A stretch of DNA of 64,000 nt from Amycolatopsis pretoriensis (GTDB lineage: Bacteria > Actinomycetota > Actinomycetes > Mycobacteriales > Pseudonocardiaceae). A program made the translations under genes and the position numbers. The DNA lies in assembly GCF_900107925.1 (NCBI RefSeq), contig NZ_FNUJ01000006.1, positions 124,001-188,000 of the forward strand. Reading direction: 5' to 3'. Under the pieces are notes generated by a model. It was not told the DNA's origin, ran no database searches, and saw only the letters and a list, made by a program, of their open reading frames with translations. The first letter of the stretch is position 1, and each line of letters starts with the position of its first letter. Below are positions 34,277 through 42,585 of the stretch, piece after piece.

Positions 34277-34318
34277 GGTTTCACCCTGGTTTCAACACCG
34301 GGAAACCACGGTGAAACC
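34277..34318. promoter_or_regulatory. Four-half-site operator between envelope operon and response regulator
   Basis: GGTTTC occurs at 34277-34282 and 34288-34293, and its complement GAAACC at 34302-34307 and 34313-34318. Spacing is exactly 11 bp within each pair, giving a nested dyad with outer arms GGTTTCACC and GGTGAAACC. The 11-bp period is one helical turn, as expected for tandem OmpR-family subunits. It lies between the divergent S41 protease (34225) and response regulator (34364) genes. Confidence 0.65.
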
Positions 34319-34363
34319 GGGCGGCCGGGCAGACTGTCCGAAGTGGCCGAAAGGGGAACCGGG

Positions 34364-35017
34364 GTGCGGGTGCTCGTGGTGGAGGACGACGAAGAGATGG
34401 CGCTCACCGTGGCCGAGGGTCTGCGGCGCGCCCGGATGACGGTGGACGTCGCCGTCGACGGCCCCGGCGGCCTGGAACGCGCGCTGTTCAACGACTACGA
34501 CGTGGTGGTCCTCGACCGGGACCTGCCGGGCCGGCACGGTGACGAGGTGTGTGCCGAGCTGGTCGCCGCCGGGTGCCGCAGCCGCGTGCTCATGCTGACC
34601 GCCGCCGACACGACGGACGACCTCGTCGGCGGGCTCAACCTCGGCGCCGACGACTACCTCGCCAAGCCGTTCGACTTCCCGGTGCTCGTGGCGAGGGTCG
34701 GGGCGCTGGCCCGGCGGGCCCACCCGGCGGCGCCGCCGGTGCTGCGCCACGGCGACGTCGTCCTCGACTCGGCCCGCCGCACCGCCCACCGGGCCGGCCG
34801 GCCGCTGGCGTTGCGGGACAAGGAGTTCGGTGTCCTGGAGCTGCTGCTCGCGGCGTCCGGCCGGGTCGTCCCGTCCGAGGAACTGCTGGAACGGGTCTGG
34901 GACGAGGCCGCCGATCCGTTCACCTCGGCCGTGAAGATCACGATGAGCCGGTTGCGCGCCAAGCTCGGCGACCCGCCGGTCATCGAGACCGTGGGCAAGC
35001 GCGGCTACCGGATCTGA
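34364..35017 (+). CDS. OmpR-type response regulator of the envelope module
   Basis: A 217-residue regulator. The receiver has VVEDDEEM, phospho-accepting Asp51 in VVLDRDLPGRHGDEV, MLTAAD and YLAKPF. The winged-helix output domain has LRDKEFGVLELLL, ITMSRLRAKLG and VETVGKRGYRI-type ending. GTG 34364 is chosen because AAGGGG lies eight bases upstream; an in-frame GTG at 34343 is the alternative. One base separates its stop from the kinase GTG. The divergent envelope operon and the intergenic four-half-site operator suggest it controls both. Confidence 0.9.
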   Translation: MRVLVVEDDEEMALTVAEGLRRARMTVDVAVDGPGGLERALFNDYDVVVLDRDLPGRHGDEVCAELVAAGCRSRVLMLTAADTTDDLVGGLNLGADDYLAKPFDFPVLVARVGALARRAHPAAPPVLRHGDVVLDSARRTAHRAGRPLALRDKEFGVLELLLAASGRVVPSEELLERVWDEAADPFTSAVKITMSRLRAKLGDPPVIETVGKRGYRI

Positions 35018-35018
35018 A

Positions 35019-36224
35019 GTGCCGATCCTCGCGCGGCTCGCCCGCGCCCACCTGCCCGGCCGCACGGTCCGCCTGCGGCTGACCTTGCTGTACGGCGGCT
35101 TGTTCCTGCTGTCGGGGTTCCTGCTGCTGGCCATCACCTACGTGCTGTTCCAGCACGCGATCACCGGTCAGTTCAAGTCCTTCGTCCCCGCGGGAGGCGG
35201 CCAGCCGCCACCGGGCGCCGCGCCGCTGTCCCGGGGAGAACTCGCGATCCTCTCCCGGCAGGCCGAAGAGCTGATGCGGAGCCAGCAGGCGTCGGTGCTC
35301 AAGCAGCTGCTCGCCCAGTCCGGGATAGCGCTCGCCATCACCTCGGTCGTCTCGATGGTGCTCGGCTGGCTCGTCGCGGGCCGTGTCCTGCGGCGCCTGC
35401 GCACGATCACGATCACCGCCCGCCGCATCTCGGCGACCGACCTGCACCAGCGCCTCGCCCTCGACGGCCCCACCGACGAGCTCAAGGAACTGGGCGACAC
35501 GATCGACGGTCTCCTCGCCCGGCTCGAGGCGGCGTTCGAGGCACAACGGCGATTCATCGCCAACGCTTCCCACGAGCTGCGCACGCCCCTGGCCCGGCAG
35601 CGGGCGCTGGGCCAGCTCGCGCTGTCCGACCCGGACGCGACGGCCGCGTCCCTGAGGCGGGCGCACGAGCGGGTGCTCGCCGCCGGCGTCCAGCAGGAAC
35701 GGCTGATCGAAGCTCTCCTGACCCTGGCGCGGGGTCAGGCGGGCATCAAGGTCGGCCGGCCCGTCGACCTGGCCGAGATCGCCGGCAGTGTCGCGGCGGC
35801 CAAGAGACCGGACGCGGACGTGCCGATCCGGACGAGGCTCCACCCCGCGGTGGTGCCCGGCCACCCTCCGCTGCTCGAACGGCTCCTCGTCAACCTCGTG
35901 GACAACGCGCTCCGCTACAACACCGAGGACGGGTGGGCCGAGATCACCACCGGCCGGCGGGACGACGCGGTCGTCCTGACCGTCACCAACACCGGCCCTC
36001 CGGTGCCCCCGGCGGCCGTCGAGCGGCTCTTCCAGCCCTTCGAACGCCTCGATCCCCGGCGTGCGGGCCGGCCCGACGGGCTCGGCTTGGGCTTGTCCAT
36101 CGTCGCGGCGATCGCGACGGCGCACCAGGCGACGATCACCGCCGTCGCGCGCCCCGCGGGAGGGTTGGCCATCGAGGTGACGTTCCGGTTGTCGGACACC
36201 TGCGGCACCAGCAGCGTCGATTGA
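35019..36224 (+). CDS. Membrane sensor histidine kinase of the envelope module
   Basis: A 401-residue kinase starting at GTG 35019. Transmembrane helices lie near 21-44 and 102-122, with a short (about 55-residue) extracytoplasmic loop, as in kinases that sense the membrane or cell-wall state. HAMP is followed by the H-box with His185 (ANASHELRTPLARQ), N-box NLVDNALRYNTEDG, and G-boxes VTNTGPPVPP and GLGLGLSIVAAIA. The small sensor loop and ABC/lipoprotein neighbours recall antimicrobial-peptide or envelope-stress sensing systems; the signal itself is not visible. Confidence 0.9.
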   Translation: MPILARLARAHLPGRTVRLRLTLLYGGLFLLSGFLLLAITYVLFQHAITGQFKSFVPAGGGQPPPGAAPLSRGELAILSRQAEELMRSQQASVLKQLLAQSGIALAITSVVSMVLGWLVAGRVLRRLRTITITARRISATDLHQRLALDGPTDELKELGDTIDGLLARLEAAFEAQRRFIANASHELRTPLARQRALGQLALSDPDATAASLRRAHERVLAAGVQQERLIEALLTLARGQAGIKVGRPVDLAEIAGSVAAAKRPDADVPIRTRLHPAVVPGHPPLLERLLVNLVDNALRYNTEDGWAEITTGRRDDAVVLTVTNTGPPVPPAAVERLFQPFERLDPRRAGRPDGLGLGLSIVAAIATAHQATITAVARPAGGLAIEVTFRLSDTCGTSSVD

Positions 36225-36269
36225 GTCATTGCCCGTTACGTGCTGATTTTTCCGCGCCGCCGCCGGGGA

Positions 36270-36301
36270 GGGGTTCCCGCACGGTCATGCGCGGGAACCC
36301 C
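36270..36301. terminator. Perfect hairpin between convergent genes
   Basis: GGGGTTCCCGC (36270-36280) and GCGGGAACCCC (36291-36301) form an 11-bp perfect stem with a 10-base loop, between the stops of the kinase gene (36224, plus) and the NCS1 transporter gene (36320, minus). No U-tract follows, which is usual for actinobacterial terminators. It could serve both directions. Confidence 0.7.
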
Positions 36302-36319
36302 CGTTGCGGGACAACGGCT

Positions 36320-37783
36320 TCAGCTCAGTGCGGCGTCCGCCTCGACCTCGGCCGGCACCGTCACGCTCTCCGCGCCCGGCAGGAACTTCGTCAGGAGCCC
36401 GTAGACGGCGCCGCCGACCACCATCGCGGAGAGCCAGCTGAGGTCGACGCCGTCGGCGATCTCGCTCCACGGGCCCGTGTAGAGGCTCGTGTTCGCCTGC
36501 AGGAGGCCGACCACGGCCGCCAGGGCGAACGCGGCGGTGGCGCGGAGGTTCCAGCCGTGGAAGAACCAGTAGCGGCCGCCGGTGCGGCCTTCGTTGAACA
36601 CCTGCAGCGCCGCGGTGTCGTACTCGCCCCGCACGAGGAAGTGTCCGGTCAGGACGATCCCCACCCAAGCCGCGGCCACGACGCCCAGCACGGTCAAGAA
36701 CGCCGAGACCGTGTGCTCGATGTCCCAGACCAGCGCGCCCACGAGGATGAACACCAGGCTGACGGCGCTCACCACGAGGGTCGCCGGCACCCGGCGCAGC
36801 GGCCGGATCACCGAGGACAGGTCCAGCCCGTTGCCGTAGACGCAGATCGCGGACTGGCCGAGGCACCCGAAGAAGCCGACCAGCACGATCGGGACCAGGA
36901 ACCAGGTCGGGCTCGCCTTGACGAGTCCTTCGACGTAGTCGGCTTCCGGCGAATTGATCGCGTACGAGGTGTAGGCCCCGAAGGTCAGCGGCACGACCAA
37001 GCCGATGAACAAGCCGAGCGCCGTGGCCAGGCCGACGCTGCGGCCGCCGAAGCGGCGGGAGATCAGGCGCGTGCCGTCGTTCAGGTAGGGCGCGTAGCCG
37101 ATCGTCGTCGCGGTGGCGATCGAGACGGCGAGCGACCAGGTGGGCCAGAAGCTCCCGAGGAGGTACTCCGGCGCCACGGCCGTGGTGTGGAAGTCGCCGG
37201 CGAACACGAGGAAGCCCAGGACGATCACGGCGCCGGCCGTGGGGATGAGCCACTTGTTGAGCCGGACGACCAGGCGGTAGCCCGAAACCGCCGTCCAGGT
37301 CGCCACCGCGGCCATCACGACGTAGCTGATCGCCAGCGTGACCTTGCTGTCCGGCAGGCCCCACAGCGCGTGGAGCCCGTAGACGATGACCTGGCCGCCC
37401 GACCAGACGGCCAGTGCGTAGAACCCGATCGCGATGAAGAGCGCGAGCAGGGTCCCGATGACGCGGCCGATGACACCGAAGAAGGCTCCGCTGCTGACCG
37501 GGCCGTTGGTGCCGGTGCGGGGGCCGATCGCGGCGATCGGCCCGAGGAGCGCGGCGCCGACGAGGACGCCGAGGACGATGGAGCTGAACGCGCCCCACCA
37601 GTCCAGCCCGAAGGTGACCGGGAGCCAGCCGATGACGATCACTCCGAAGAGGAGGTTCGCCCCGACCATCGTGGTCGCGATGTTGCGGGGTCGCAGCAGT
37701 CTGGCCGCGTCGGGCACGTATTCGACACCTTGGGGATCGTCGCCGCGGGCCGCGGCCTCGGTTGAGCGCTGATCGACTGACAC
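36320..37783 (-). CDS. NCS1-family nucleobase/heterocycle:cation symporter
   Basis: A 487-residue, 12-helix permease of the nucleobase-cation-symport-1 family (uracil, cytosine, hydantoin, allantoin and related rings). GTG 37783 is chosen because GGAGG lies seven bases upstream; the frame extends a few codons further without a better site. Motifs include PRNIATTMVGANLLFGVIV in helix 1, GPRTGTNGPVSSGAFFG, and YAPYLNDGTRLISRRFG in the middle loop. It ends the long catabolic operon, 122 bp after the DUF1116 gene, and is the probable importer of the pathway substrate, which should be an N-heterocycle. Confidence 0.88.
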   Translation of the reverse strand: MSVDQRSTEAAARGDDPQGVEYVPDAARLLRPRNIATTMVGANLLFGVIVIGWLPVTFGLDWWGAFSSIVLGVLVGAALLGPIAAIGPRTGTNGPVSSGAFFGVIGRVIGTLLALFIAIGFYALAVWSGGQVIVYGLHALWGLPDSKVTLAISYVVMAAVATWTAVSGYRLVVRLNKWLIPTAGAVIVLGFLVFAGDFHTTAVAPEYLLGSFWPTWSLAVSIATATTIGYAPYLNDGTRLISRRFGGRSVGLATALGLFIGLVVPLTFGAYTSYAINSPEADYVEGLVKASPTWFLVPIVLVGFFGCLGQSAICVYGNGLDLSSVIRPLRRVPATLVVSAVSLVFILVGALVWDIEHTVSAFLTVLGVVAAAWVGIVLTGHFLVRGEYDTAALQVFNEGRTGGRYWFFHGWNLRATAAFALAAVVGLLQANTSLYTGPWSEIADGVDLSWLSAMVVGGAVYGLLTKFLPGAESVTVPAEVEADAALS

Positions 37784-37905
37784 CGGTTCCTCCAAGGTGG
37801 ACGAATTCTACGACCGTGGAGCGCTGGTGCTCCCACGGCGCCGAAAGTGCGTGATCCGAGTCACACGAGGCAGATGCTAGGTCCGCCTCCCGCCGGCGGG
37901 CCCGG
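37784..37905. other. Spacer before the transporter gene
   Basis: This 122-bp gap is the widest inside the otherwise overlapping catabolic operon. It holds two GC-rich dyads, CCCGCCGGCGGG near 37891 and an imperfect CGTGGAGC/GCTCCCACG pair near 37813-37835. The transporter may therefore have an extra promoter or be partly separated from the operon by attenuation. No promoter of convincing quality was recognised. Confidence 0.3.
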
Positions 37906-39198
37906 TTATTCGTCGCCCGTATGGGCGGGAAGTGGCGCTGTATAGATCGGAAGCGTTTCCTGCAAAGCGTTCACGGCCTCAATGAAAGGTTCGACGGGAG
38001 CTGTCAGCAGTCCCGCTCCCGCGTGACCGCCTTCGCGCCGGGCGGCTCCCATGTGGATCCTCGGCGTGATTCCGGTCGAGCTGACGAGAGCGGCGTCGAT
38101 GCCGAACGGAACGCCGCGGAAGCCGAGGTAGGGGATCTTCCACAGTGGATGCTCGGAGTGCGTGATGCGGTACATGGTTTCGGTGGTTTCCACCATGCCC
38201 TGCGGCGTGCCGCCGCTGTAGTCCTGCAGGGCGAACGCCGCCGCGGCCGCGAGGCCACCGAGGCCGACCGTCTCGGTGATCAGGCTTTCGCCGCCCATGT
38301 AGGCGATGTCGTCGCTCGTGAGGCCGTCGAACAATTTCGCCCGCAGTTCGGGTATCGCGGAGCGGAACCACTGGTCGCCGGTGCCGGCGAGCCGGACGGA
38401 GAACTCCTTCTCGCTCACGGCCATCGCGGTGACGATGCTGCTGTGCGCTGTGCCGGCCGCGGCTTCGGTGACGCACTTCCCGGTGGCCATCGCCACGTGC
38501 AGGAAGAACAAGTCGTTGCGGGCGCAGAAATCCAAGACGGCGCGGGTGTCCTCGCCGGCCCCGTTGGCGTCGAGGATCGCGCCGGCCAGCTGCTGGAAGA
38601 AGACCGCCGTCGCCGCGGTGTTGCGGCTGTGCAGGTCGTCGCCCATGCCGAGCGCCCGCCGGATGACGGGGTGGACCTTGAACCCGCCCGCGGCTCGCAC
38701 CGCCGCGGACAGCTGCGGCGCGAGCACGTCCCGCAGCCAGACAAGCTGCCGGCGCACCCTCGGGTTCCAGACCCCGTAGGTGAGCCGTTCCCGGTCGCTG
38801 CCTTCGTAGAGCAGGCAGTGCCCGCGGTTGCCCGTGGCCGCGTCCTCGACGACCCAGACAGGCATTGACGCGGACGTCACCCCGGTCACCGAGCCGACGC
38901 AGCCGTGGTCGTGGCACGGGCGGACGAGGATTTCGCCTCGGTGCAGGAGATCGTCCGCTTCCTCCGGAGTGGTGGCGAGATCCTCGTAGAGGGCCGCGCC
39001 GAGGATCGCCCGGCGTTGCCCGCCCGAGTACTCGGGCCAGGCGAGGGGTGCCCCGGAGGTGAGGATCGTGTTCGGGGTCATCCCCGGGAGGACCTCCAGC
39101 GCCGGTGCCACGTCGACGATCACCGGGTCCGCGTTCAGCATCGCCGCCACCGCGGCGTCGTTGGCCCGCGTGCGTCGCTCGAGAAGTCCTTCGTGCAT
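37906..39198 (-). CDS. DUF1116 (YlbE/AllG-like) protein
   Basis: A 430-residue protein of the DUF1116 family. Its best-known member, E. coli YlbE (AllG), belongs to the FdrA/YlbE/YlbF set linked to oxamate carbamoyl transfer in allantoin degradation. Family segments include ADPVIVDVAPALEVLPGM at the N-terminus, LVRPCHDHGCVGSVTGVTS (about 90-110), HPVIRRALGMGDDLHSRNTA and the Gly-rich GGESLITETVGLGG. FdrA-like and DUF2877 partners are absent here. Its ATG shares one base with the stop of the NicX-like gene (TGATG), so the two are coupled. Activity unassigned; CoA, carbamoyl or amide chemistry is possible. Confidence 0.8.
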   Translation of the reverse strand: MHEGLLERRTRANDAAVAAMLNADPVIVDVAPALEVLPGMTPNTILTSGAPLAWPEYSGGQRRAILGAALYEDLATTPEEADDLLHRGEILVRPCHDHGCVGSVTGVTSASMPVWVVEDAATGNRGHCLLYEGSDRERLTYGVWNPRVRRQLVWLRDVLAPQLSAAVRAAGGFKVHPVIRRALGMGDDLHSRNTAATAVFFQQLAGAILDANGAGEDTRAVLDFCARNDLFFLHVAMATGKCVTEAAAGTAHSSIVTAMAVSEKEFSVRLAGTGDQWFRSAIPELRAKLFDGLTSDDIAYMGGESLITETVGLGGLAAAAAFALQDYSGGTPQGMVETTETMYRITHSEHPLWKIPYLGFRGVPFGIDAALVSSTGITPRIHMGAARREGGHAGAGLLTAPVEPFIEAVNALQETLPIYTAPLPAHTGDE

Positions 39199-40238
39199 CA
39201 GGCGTTCTCCTCGACCAGGGTGCCGTTGTCCACGACCTTGTGCCCGTCGATCGCGACGGTGCAGCCCCGCATCGGGATGTCGAGGTGGTTGTGGGTGTGG
39301 CGGTCCATGAACGGGTGCGGCCCGGTCGAGAACAGGAAGTTGCCCGCGAGCCCGCGCGCGTCCATGCCCATCAGAGACTCCCGGTCGTAGAGCGCCATGG
39401 CGAACCAGTCGGCGTTGCGCATCAGCCCCCAGCCCATGTGGGACAGGAAGCGCGCCTCCTTGTCGTTCGCGTCCTCGAAGAACAGCTCCAGCATCCGGGC
39501 GTCGGCGCCCCGCCCGGCGATCTTGTCGATGCGGCCGTTCTCGATGGTGAGCGTCACCTCATCACGAACGTAAGTCTTGAACGGCAACAGAATGTCCCCG
39601 GGCGCGAGCACGATCTGCCCTGACGACGTCTTGGGCCACGCCAGCACCATCGTGCTGGGCCAGTGATCCCACCGTCCCGGGTCGTCGGCGATGCCGCACT
39701 GGAAGCCCGGGTGGGCGTCAGTGAGGTCGGCGACCAGATCGGTCCCGTGCGGCGAGACCACGTGGAGTTCGCGGCCGGCGCGCAGGAGCGCGGCACCGGC
39801 CTGCACGCGTGCCTTGTCCTCGGCGGCGGGGACGTTGCGCGCGAGGACCTCGGGCGGGTCGGCGACGAACAGCATACGGGTCCCCGCCCGCAGGATCTTG
39901 CCCAAAGACTCCGTGTGGATGAAACCCTCATTGGTCAGGTCGAGGACCATGTCGGCCCCCTGCAGCAGGGACAACGCCAACGGGCTCCCATCCAACGCCG
40001 TCAACCCCGCACCCGACCCCGTCCTCGACGAAGGCAACGGGACCGGCGAGCCACCGGGCAGCACCGCCTGGAGGACGCGGGCCTTGAGCGCGAGTCCGGC
40101 GGCGAAAGCGGCCTCGACGTACTCGCTACGGCTGGACGGTTCGGCGAGGATCACGAGCTGTTCGCCCTCGGTCACCTTGCAGAGTTCGAGTTCCCTGCGG
40201 AACAGTTCCACGAGATCGGCTGAGGAGAAGTTCGGCAT
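39198..40238 (-). CDS. 2,5-dihydroxypyridine 5,6-dioxygenase-like (NicX family) protein
   Basis: A 346-residue protein of the M29-aminopeptidase-like fold that includes NicX, the non-haem iron enzyme opening the ring of 2,5-dihydroxypyridine to N-formylmaleamate. Shared stretches are ADPPEVLARNVP, DDPGRWDHWPST, GDILLPFKTY, FLFSTGP and HLDIPMRGC. His267, His318 and Asp320 fall where NicX has its iron ligands. ATG 40238 is chosen (GGAGG six bases upstream). It lies in an operon with a nitrilase-type amidase, alpha/beta hydrolase, FAD monooxygenase and NCS1 importer, all fitting ring hydroxylation, cleavage and deamidation. A peptidase role is the less likely alternative. Confidence 0.8.
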   Translation of the reverse strand: MPNFSSADLVELFRRELELCKVTEGEQLVILAEPSSRSEYVEAAFAAGLALKARVLQAVLPGGSPVPLPSSRTGSGAGLTALDGSPLALSLLQGADMVLDLTNEGFIHTESLGKILRAGTRMLFVADPPEVLARNVPAAEDKARVQAGAALLRAGRELHVVSPHGTDLVADLTDAHPGFQCGIADDPGRWDHWPSTMVLAWPKTSSGQIVLAPGDILLPFKTYVRDEVTLTIENGRIDKIAGRGADARMLELFFEDANDKEARFLSHMGWGLMRNADWFAMALYDRESLMGMDARGLAGNFLFSTGPHPFMDRHTHNHLDIPMRGCTVAIDGHKVVDNGTLVEENA

Positions 40239-40256
40239 CACTGGCCTCCGGTTCGG

Positions 40257-41036
40257 TTAGGCGGTTACGCGAGGCAGGTCGCGCAGGTAAGGGATGGCGG
40301 AGCGGGCTTCGGTGACCGCGGCGGGGTCGACGAGCGCCGAAACGAGGCCCTCGCCCTCGGCCAGTACCGCCCGCAGTTCGCCGTGCGGGTCGATGACGGC
40401 CGAGTGCCCGCAGAAGTCGAGGCCCGCGGATGGACCGACGGTGTTGGCCGCGACCACGTGGCACCCGTTCTCCAGCGCCCGCGACCGGATCATCAGCTGC
40501 CAGGCGTGCAGCCGGGCGGCCCCGAACGCGGCGGGCACCGCGAGGATCCCCGCGCCGGCCACGGCGAGCCGCCGGGCCGCTTCGGGGAACCCGGCCTCGT
40601 AGCAGATCAGCACACCGACCCGGCCCACCGGCGTGTCGGCTATCGCCTGTTCGGCCGGAGAACCCGGCGTGAAGATGCCGGGCTCACCGCCCCACAGGGC
40701 GCGTTTGGCGGCGGCCGCGACGACGCCGTTCGGCGTGATCACGACCCCGACGTTGCGCAGCCCGTGCTCGCCGCGCACGGCCGTCGAGGTGACGATGGTC
40801 GTGCCGAGCTCGCGGGCGAGCGCCGACAGCCGGTCGCCCGCGGTCTCGGGCGTGCTGCTCACGTCCGCCAGGCCGGGCGAAAGCGTGTAGCCGGTCTCGC
40901 ACAGTTCGGGCAGCACGACCAGCTTCGCACCCTGCCCGGCGGCGGCCCGGAGGTGGGTTTCGATCCGTGCGGCGTTGCCCGCCGGGTCGAGGGGCGTGCC
41001 GGTCATCTGCACGGCGACCGCGGTGAACGGGGTCAT
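40257..41036 (-). CDS. Nitrilase-superfamily amidohydrolase
   Basis: A 259-residue carbon-nitrogen hydrolase with the Glu-Lys-Cys triad: Glu44 (VLPELCETGY), Lys111 (AAKRALW) and Cys145 (VLICYEAGFPE). The family hydrolyses aliphatic amides, omega-amides and N-carbamoyl compounds. In this operon it could release ammonia from a maleamate-like or carbamoyl intermediate after ring opening, doing the job that the isochorismatase-type NicF does in the nicotinate pathway. ATG 41036 overlaps the flavin reductase stop by 4 bp. The role is inferred from context. Confidence 0.87.
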   Translation of the reverse strand: MTPFTAVAVQMTGTPLDPAGNAARIETHLRAAAGQGAKLVVLPELCETGYTLSPGLADVSSTPETAGDRLSALARELGTTIVTSTAVRGEHGLRNVGVVITPNGVVAAAAKRALWGGEPGIFTPGSPAEQAIADTPVGRVGVLICYEAGFPEAARRLAVAGAGILAVPAAFGAARLHAWQLMIRSRALENGCHVVAANTVGPSAGLDFCGHSAVIDPHGELRAVLAEGEGLVSALVDPAAVTEARSAIPYLRDLPRVTA

Positions 41037-41659
41037 GTCCGGCTCGCGTCCCACCGCGGCACCGGCGGGGAGGGCAGGGCCACGGGGTCGGTGGAGTACG
41101 TCGCGCCCGCGGTCCGCGCGACGGGCTGCAACGCGGCGGAGTCCACGTGGAAGGCGTCGTCGACGATGCCGTCGCTCGCGTGCAGGCGGAGCACCCGGGC
41201 GAAGACCGCGGTGTCCGCTCCGATCCGCTCGACCGTGTCGAGGCGGCATTCGAGGGCCACCCGGGCTTGGCCCACCCGGGGCGGCGAGACGTCCTGGGAG
41301 GCGACGGCCTCCAGACCCGCGTAGTCGAACTCGTCGACGTCCCCGGGCACCTCCGCCGAGGACCGCACCATCGCTTCGAGGGTGGGCAGGGAGACGAGGT
41401 TGACGACGAGTTCGCCCGTCGCGAGGACGTTGGCGAGGGTGTCCTTGACGGCGTGCCCCGGCCGGGACGTGGCACCGATGGACAGGAAGACGGTCACCGG
41501 ATCGCGGGAAGCGATCGTGAAGAACGAGAACGGCGCCAGGTTGCGCACGCCGTCGGCGGAGATCGTCGAAACCCAGGCGATCGGGCGCGGCTGCACCACT
41601 CCGGTGATCAGCTTGTACGCCTCATGGGCTCGCAGTGAGCCGAAGTCGTAGTCGGTCAC
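41033..41659 (-). CDS. Flavin reductase-like FMN-binding protein
   Basis: A 208-residue split-barrel flavoprotein of the flavin reductase-like family. Motifs are YKLITGVVQPRPIAWVSTIS, LAPFSFFTIASRDPVTVFLS and DTLANVLATGELVVNLVS. Such proteins supply FMNH2/FADH2 to two-component monooxygenases, but some oxidise or reduce substrates themselves. No class-C/D monooxygenase partner is visible here: the P450 and the single-component FAD monooxygenase have other electron sources, so this may be a stand-alone enzyme. GTG 41659 overlaps the hydrolase stop by 4 bp. Confidence 0.83.
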   Translation of the reverse strand: MTDYDFGSLRAHEAYKLITGVVQPRPIAWVSTISADGVRNLAPFSFFTIASRDPVTVFLSIGATSRPGHAVKDTLANVLATGELVVNLVSLPTLEAMVRSSAEVPGDVDEFDYAGLEAVASQDVSPPRVGQARVALECRLDTVERIGADTAVFARVLRLHASDGIVDDAFHVDSAALQPVARTAGATYSTDPVALPSPPVPRWDASRT

Positions 41660-42585
41660 CGCCCACCGCCCGGTCTCGCCGGGGCCGGGAGGTGCCGGTG
41701 CACCAGGTCGAAGGCGGCCGTCGAGTTCCGGTCGAAGAGCACGCCGTGACCGTCACCGTCCAGGCCGTGCTGCCCGAGCCGCAGGTGCTCGACCTCCGCG
41801 CCCCGGCCGCGCAGGAAAGCCGCGGTCTCGGAGTCCGCCTGCAGATGACCGGACGCCGCGGCCGTCACCAGCAGCACGGGCACCGTCGCGAGTCCTCGTG
41901 GCTGTCCGGCCGCGCCGAGCGGGAGTGCGGTGACGCCTTCGGTCAGCGCCCGGGTGCGGGGCGGCCCGAGGGGCTCGACGGCCACGACGATATCGACCAG
42001 GTCGGGCCGGCGGTCGGCCGCCAGCCACCCGGCCGGTGCGCCGGCGGAATGGGTGACGACGATCGCCGGTCCGACCAGCTCGAGCAGCCGTGTCAGGGCC
42101 GCCGCGTCCCGGCGCTGGGCCGCCGCGGCGTCGGCGAACAGGCCGGTGCTCGAGGCGGCGACCGCGCCGAACCGGCCCCGCAGCTCGGCTTCGTCGACCT
42201 GGAAGAGGCGGGCGAGAACCGTCGTGTCCGGAACCGCCGACCGGGGACCCATCGCCTCGACGTCCCAGACCGACCGGCCGTGGCCCGGGCGGTCCAGCAG
42301 GTAGGTGGGGTGCCCGGCGCCGACGAACAGCTCCGCCCAGCCCGGCTGCCCGTCGACGGCCCACAGCCAGTCGGTCGACTGACCGCCGCCGCCGTGGACG
42401 AGGACGACGGGCGCGGTCCAGTCGCCTTCGTCGGCGGGCGCTTCCCACCGCACCCAGGCGGACCCGACGGGGCGGTGCAGCTTCGCGTCCCACTCGCCGT
42501 CCAGGAAGAAGCCTCCGCGGCGCCGTCGCGTCGGTTCCGCGCCGCGGTGTGGTGGCCGCCGGTGCGCCGGCTGCGCGCTCGTCAT
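41656..42585 (-). CDS. Alpha/beta hydrolase
   Basis: A 309-residue alpha/beta-fold hydrolase starting at ATG 42585, overlapping the P450 stop by 4 bp. The oxyanion region is VVLVHGGGGQSTDW, the nucleophile elbow VVTHSAGAPAG (Ser in H-S-A-G), and the catalytic His is probably in GQHGLDGDGHGVL near the C-terminus. An N-terminal extension reads GGFFLDGEWDAKL, typical of secondary-metabolite and aromatic-catabolic esterases. In the nicotinate pathway an alpha/beta hydrolase (NicD) deformylates N-formylmaleamate; this one could take that step, or hydrolyse an ester substrate. Confidence 0.82.
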   Translation of the reverse strand: MTSAQPAHRRPPHRGAEPTRRRRGGFFLDGEWDAKLHRPVGSAWVRWEAPADEGDWTAPVVLVHGGGGQSTDWLWAVDGQPGWAELFVGAGHPTYLLDRPGHGRSVWDVEAMGPRSAVPDTTVLARLFQVDEAELRGRFGAVAASSTGLFADAAAAQRRDAAALTRLLELVGPAIVVTHSAGAPAGWLAADRRPDLVDIVVAVEPLGPPRTRALTEGVTALPLGAAGQPRGLATVPVLLVTAAASGHLQADSETAAFLRGRGAEVEHLRLGQHGLDGDGHGVLFDRNSTAAFDLVHRHLPAPARPGGGR

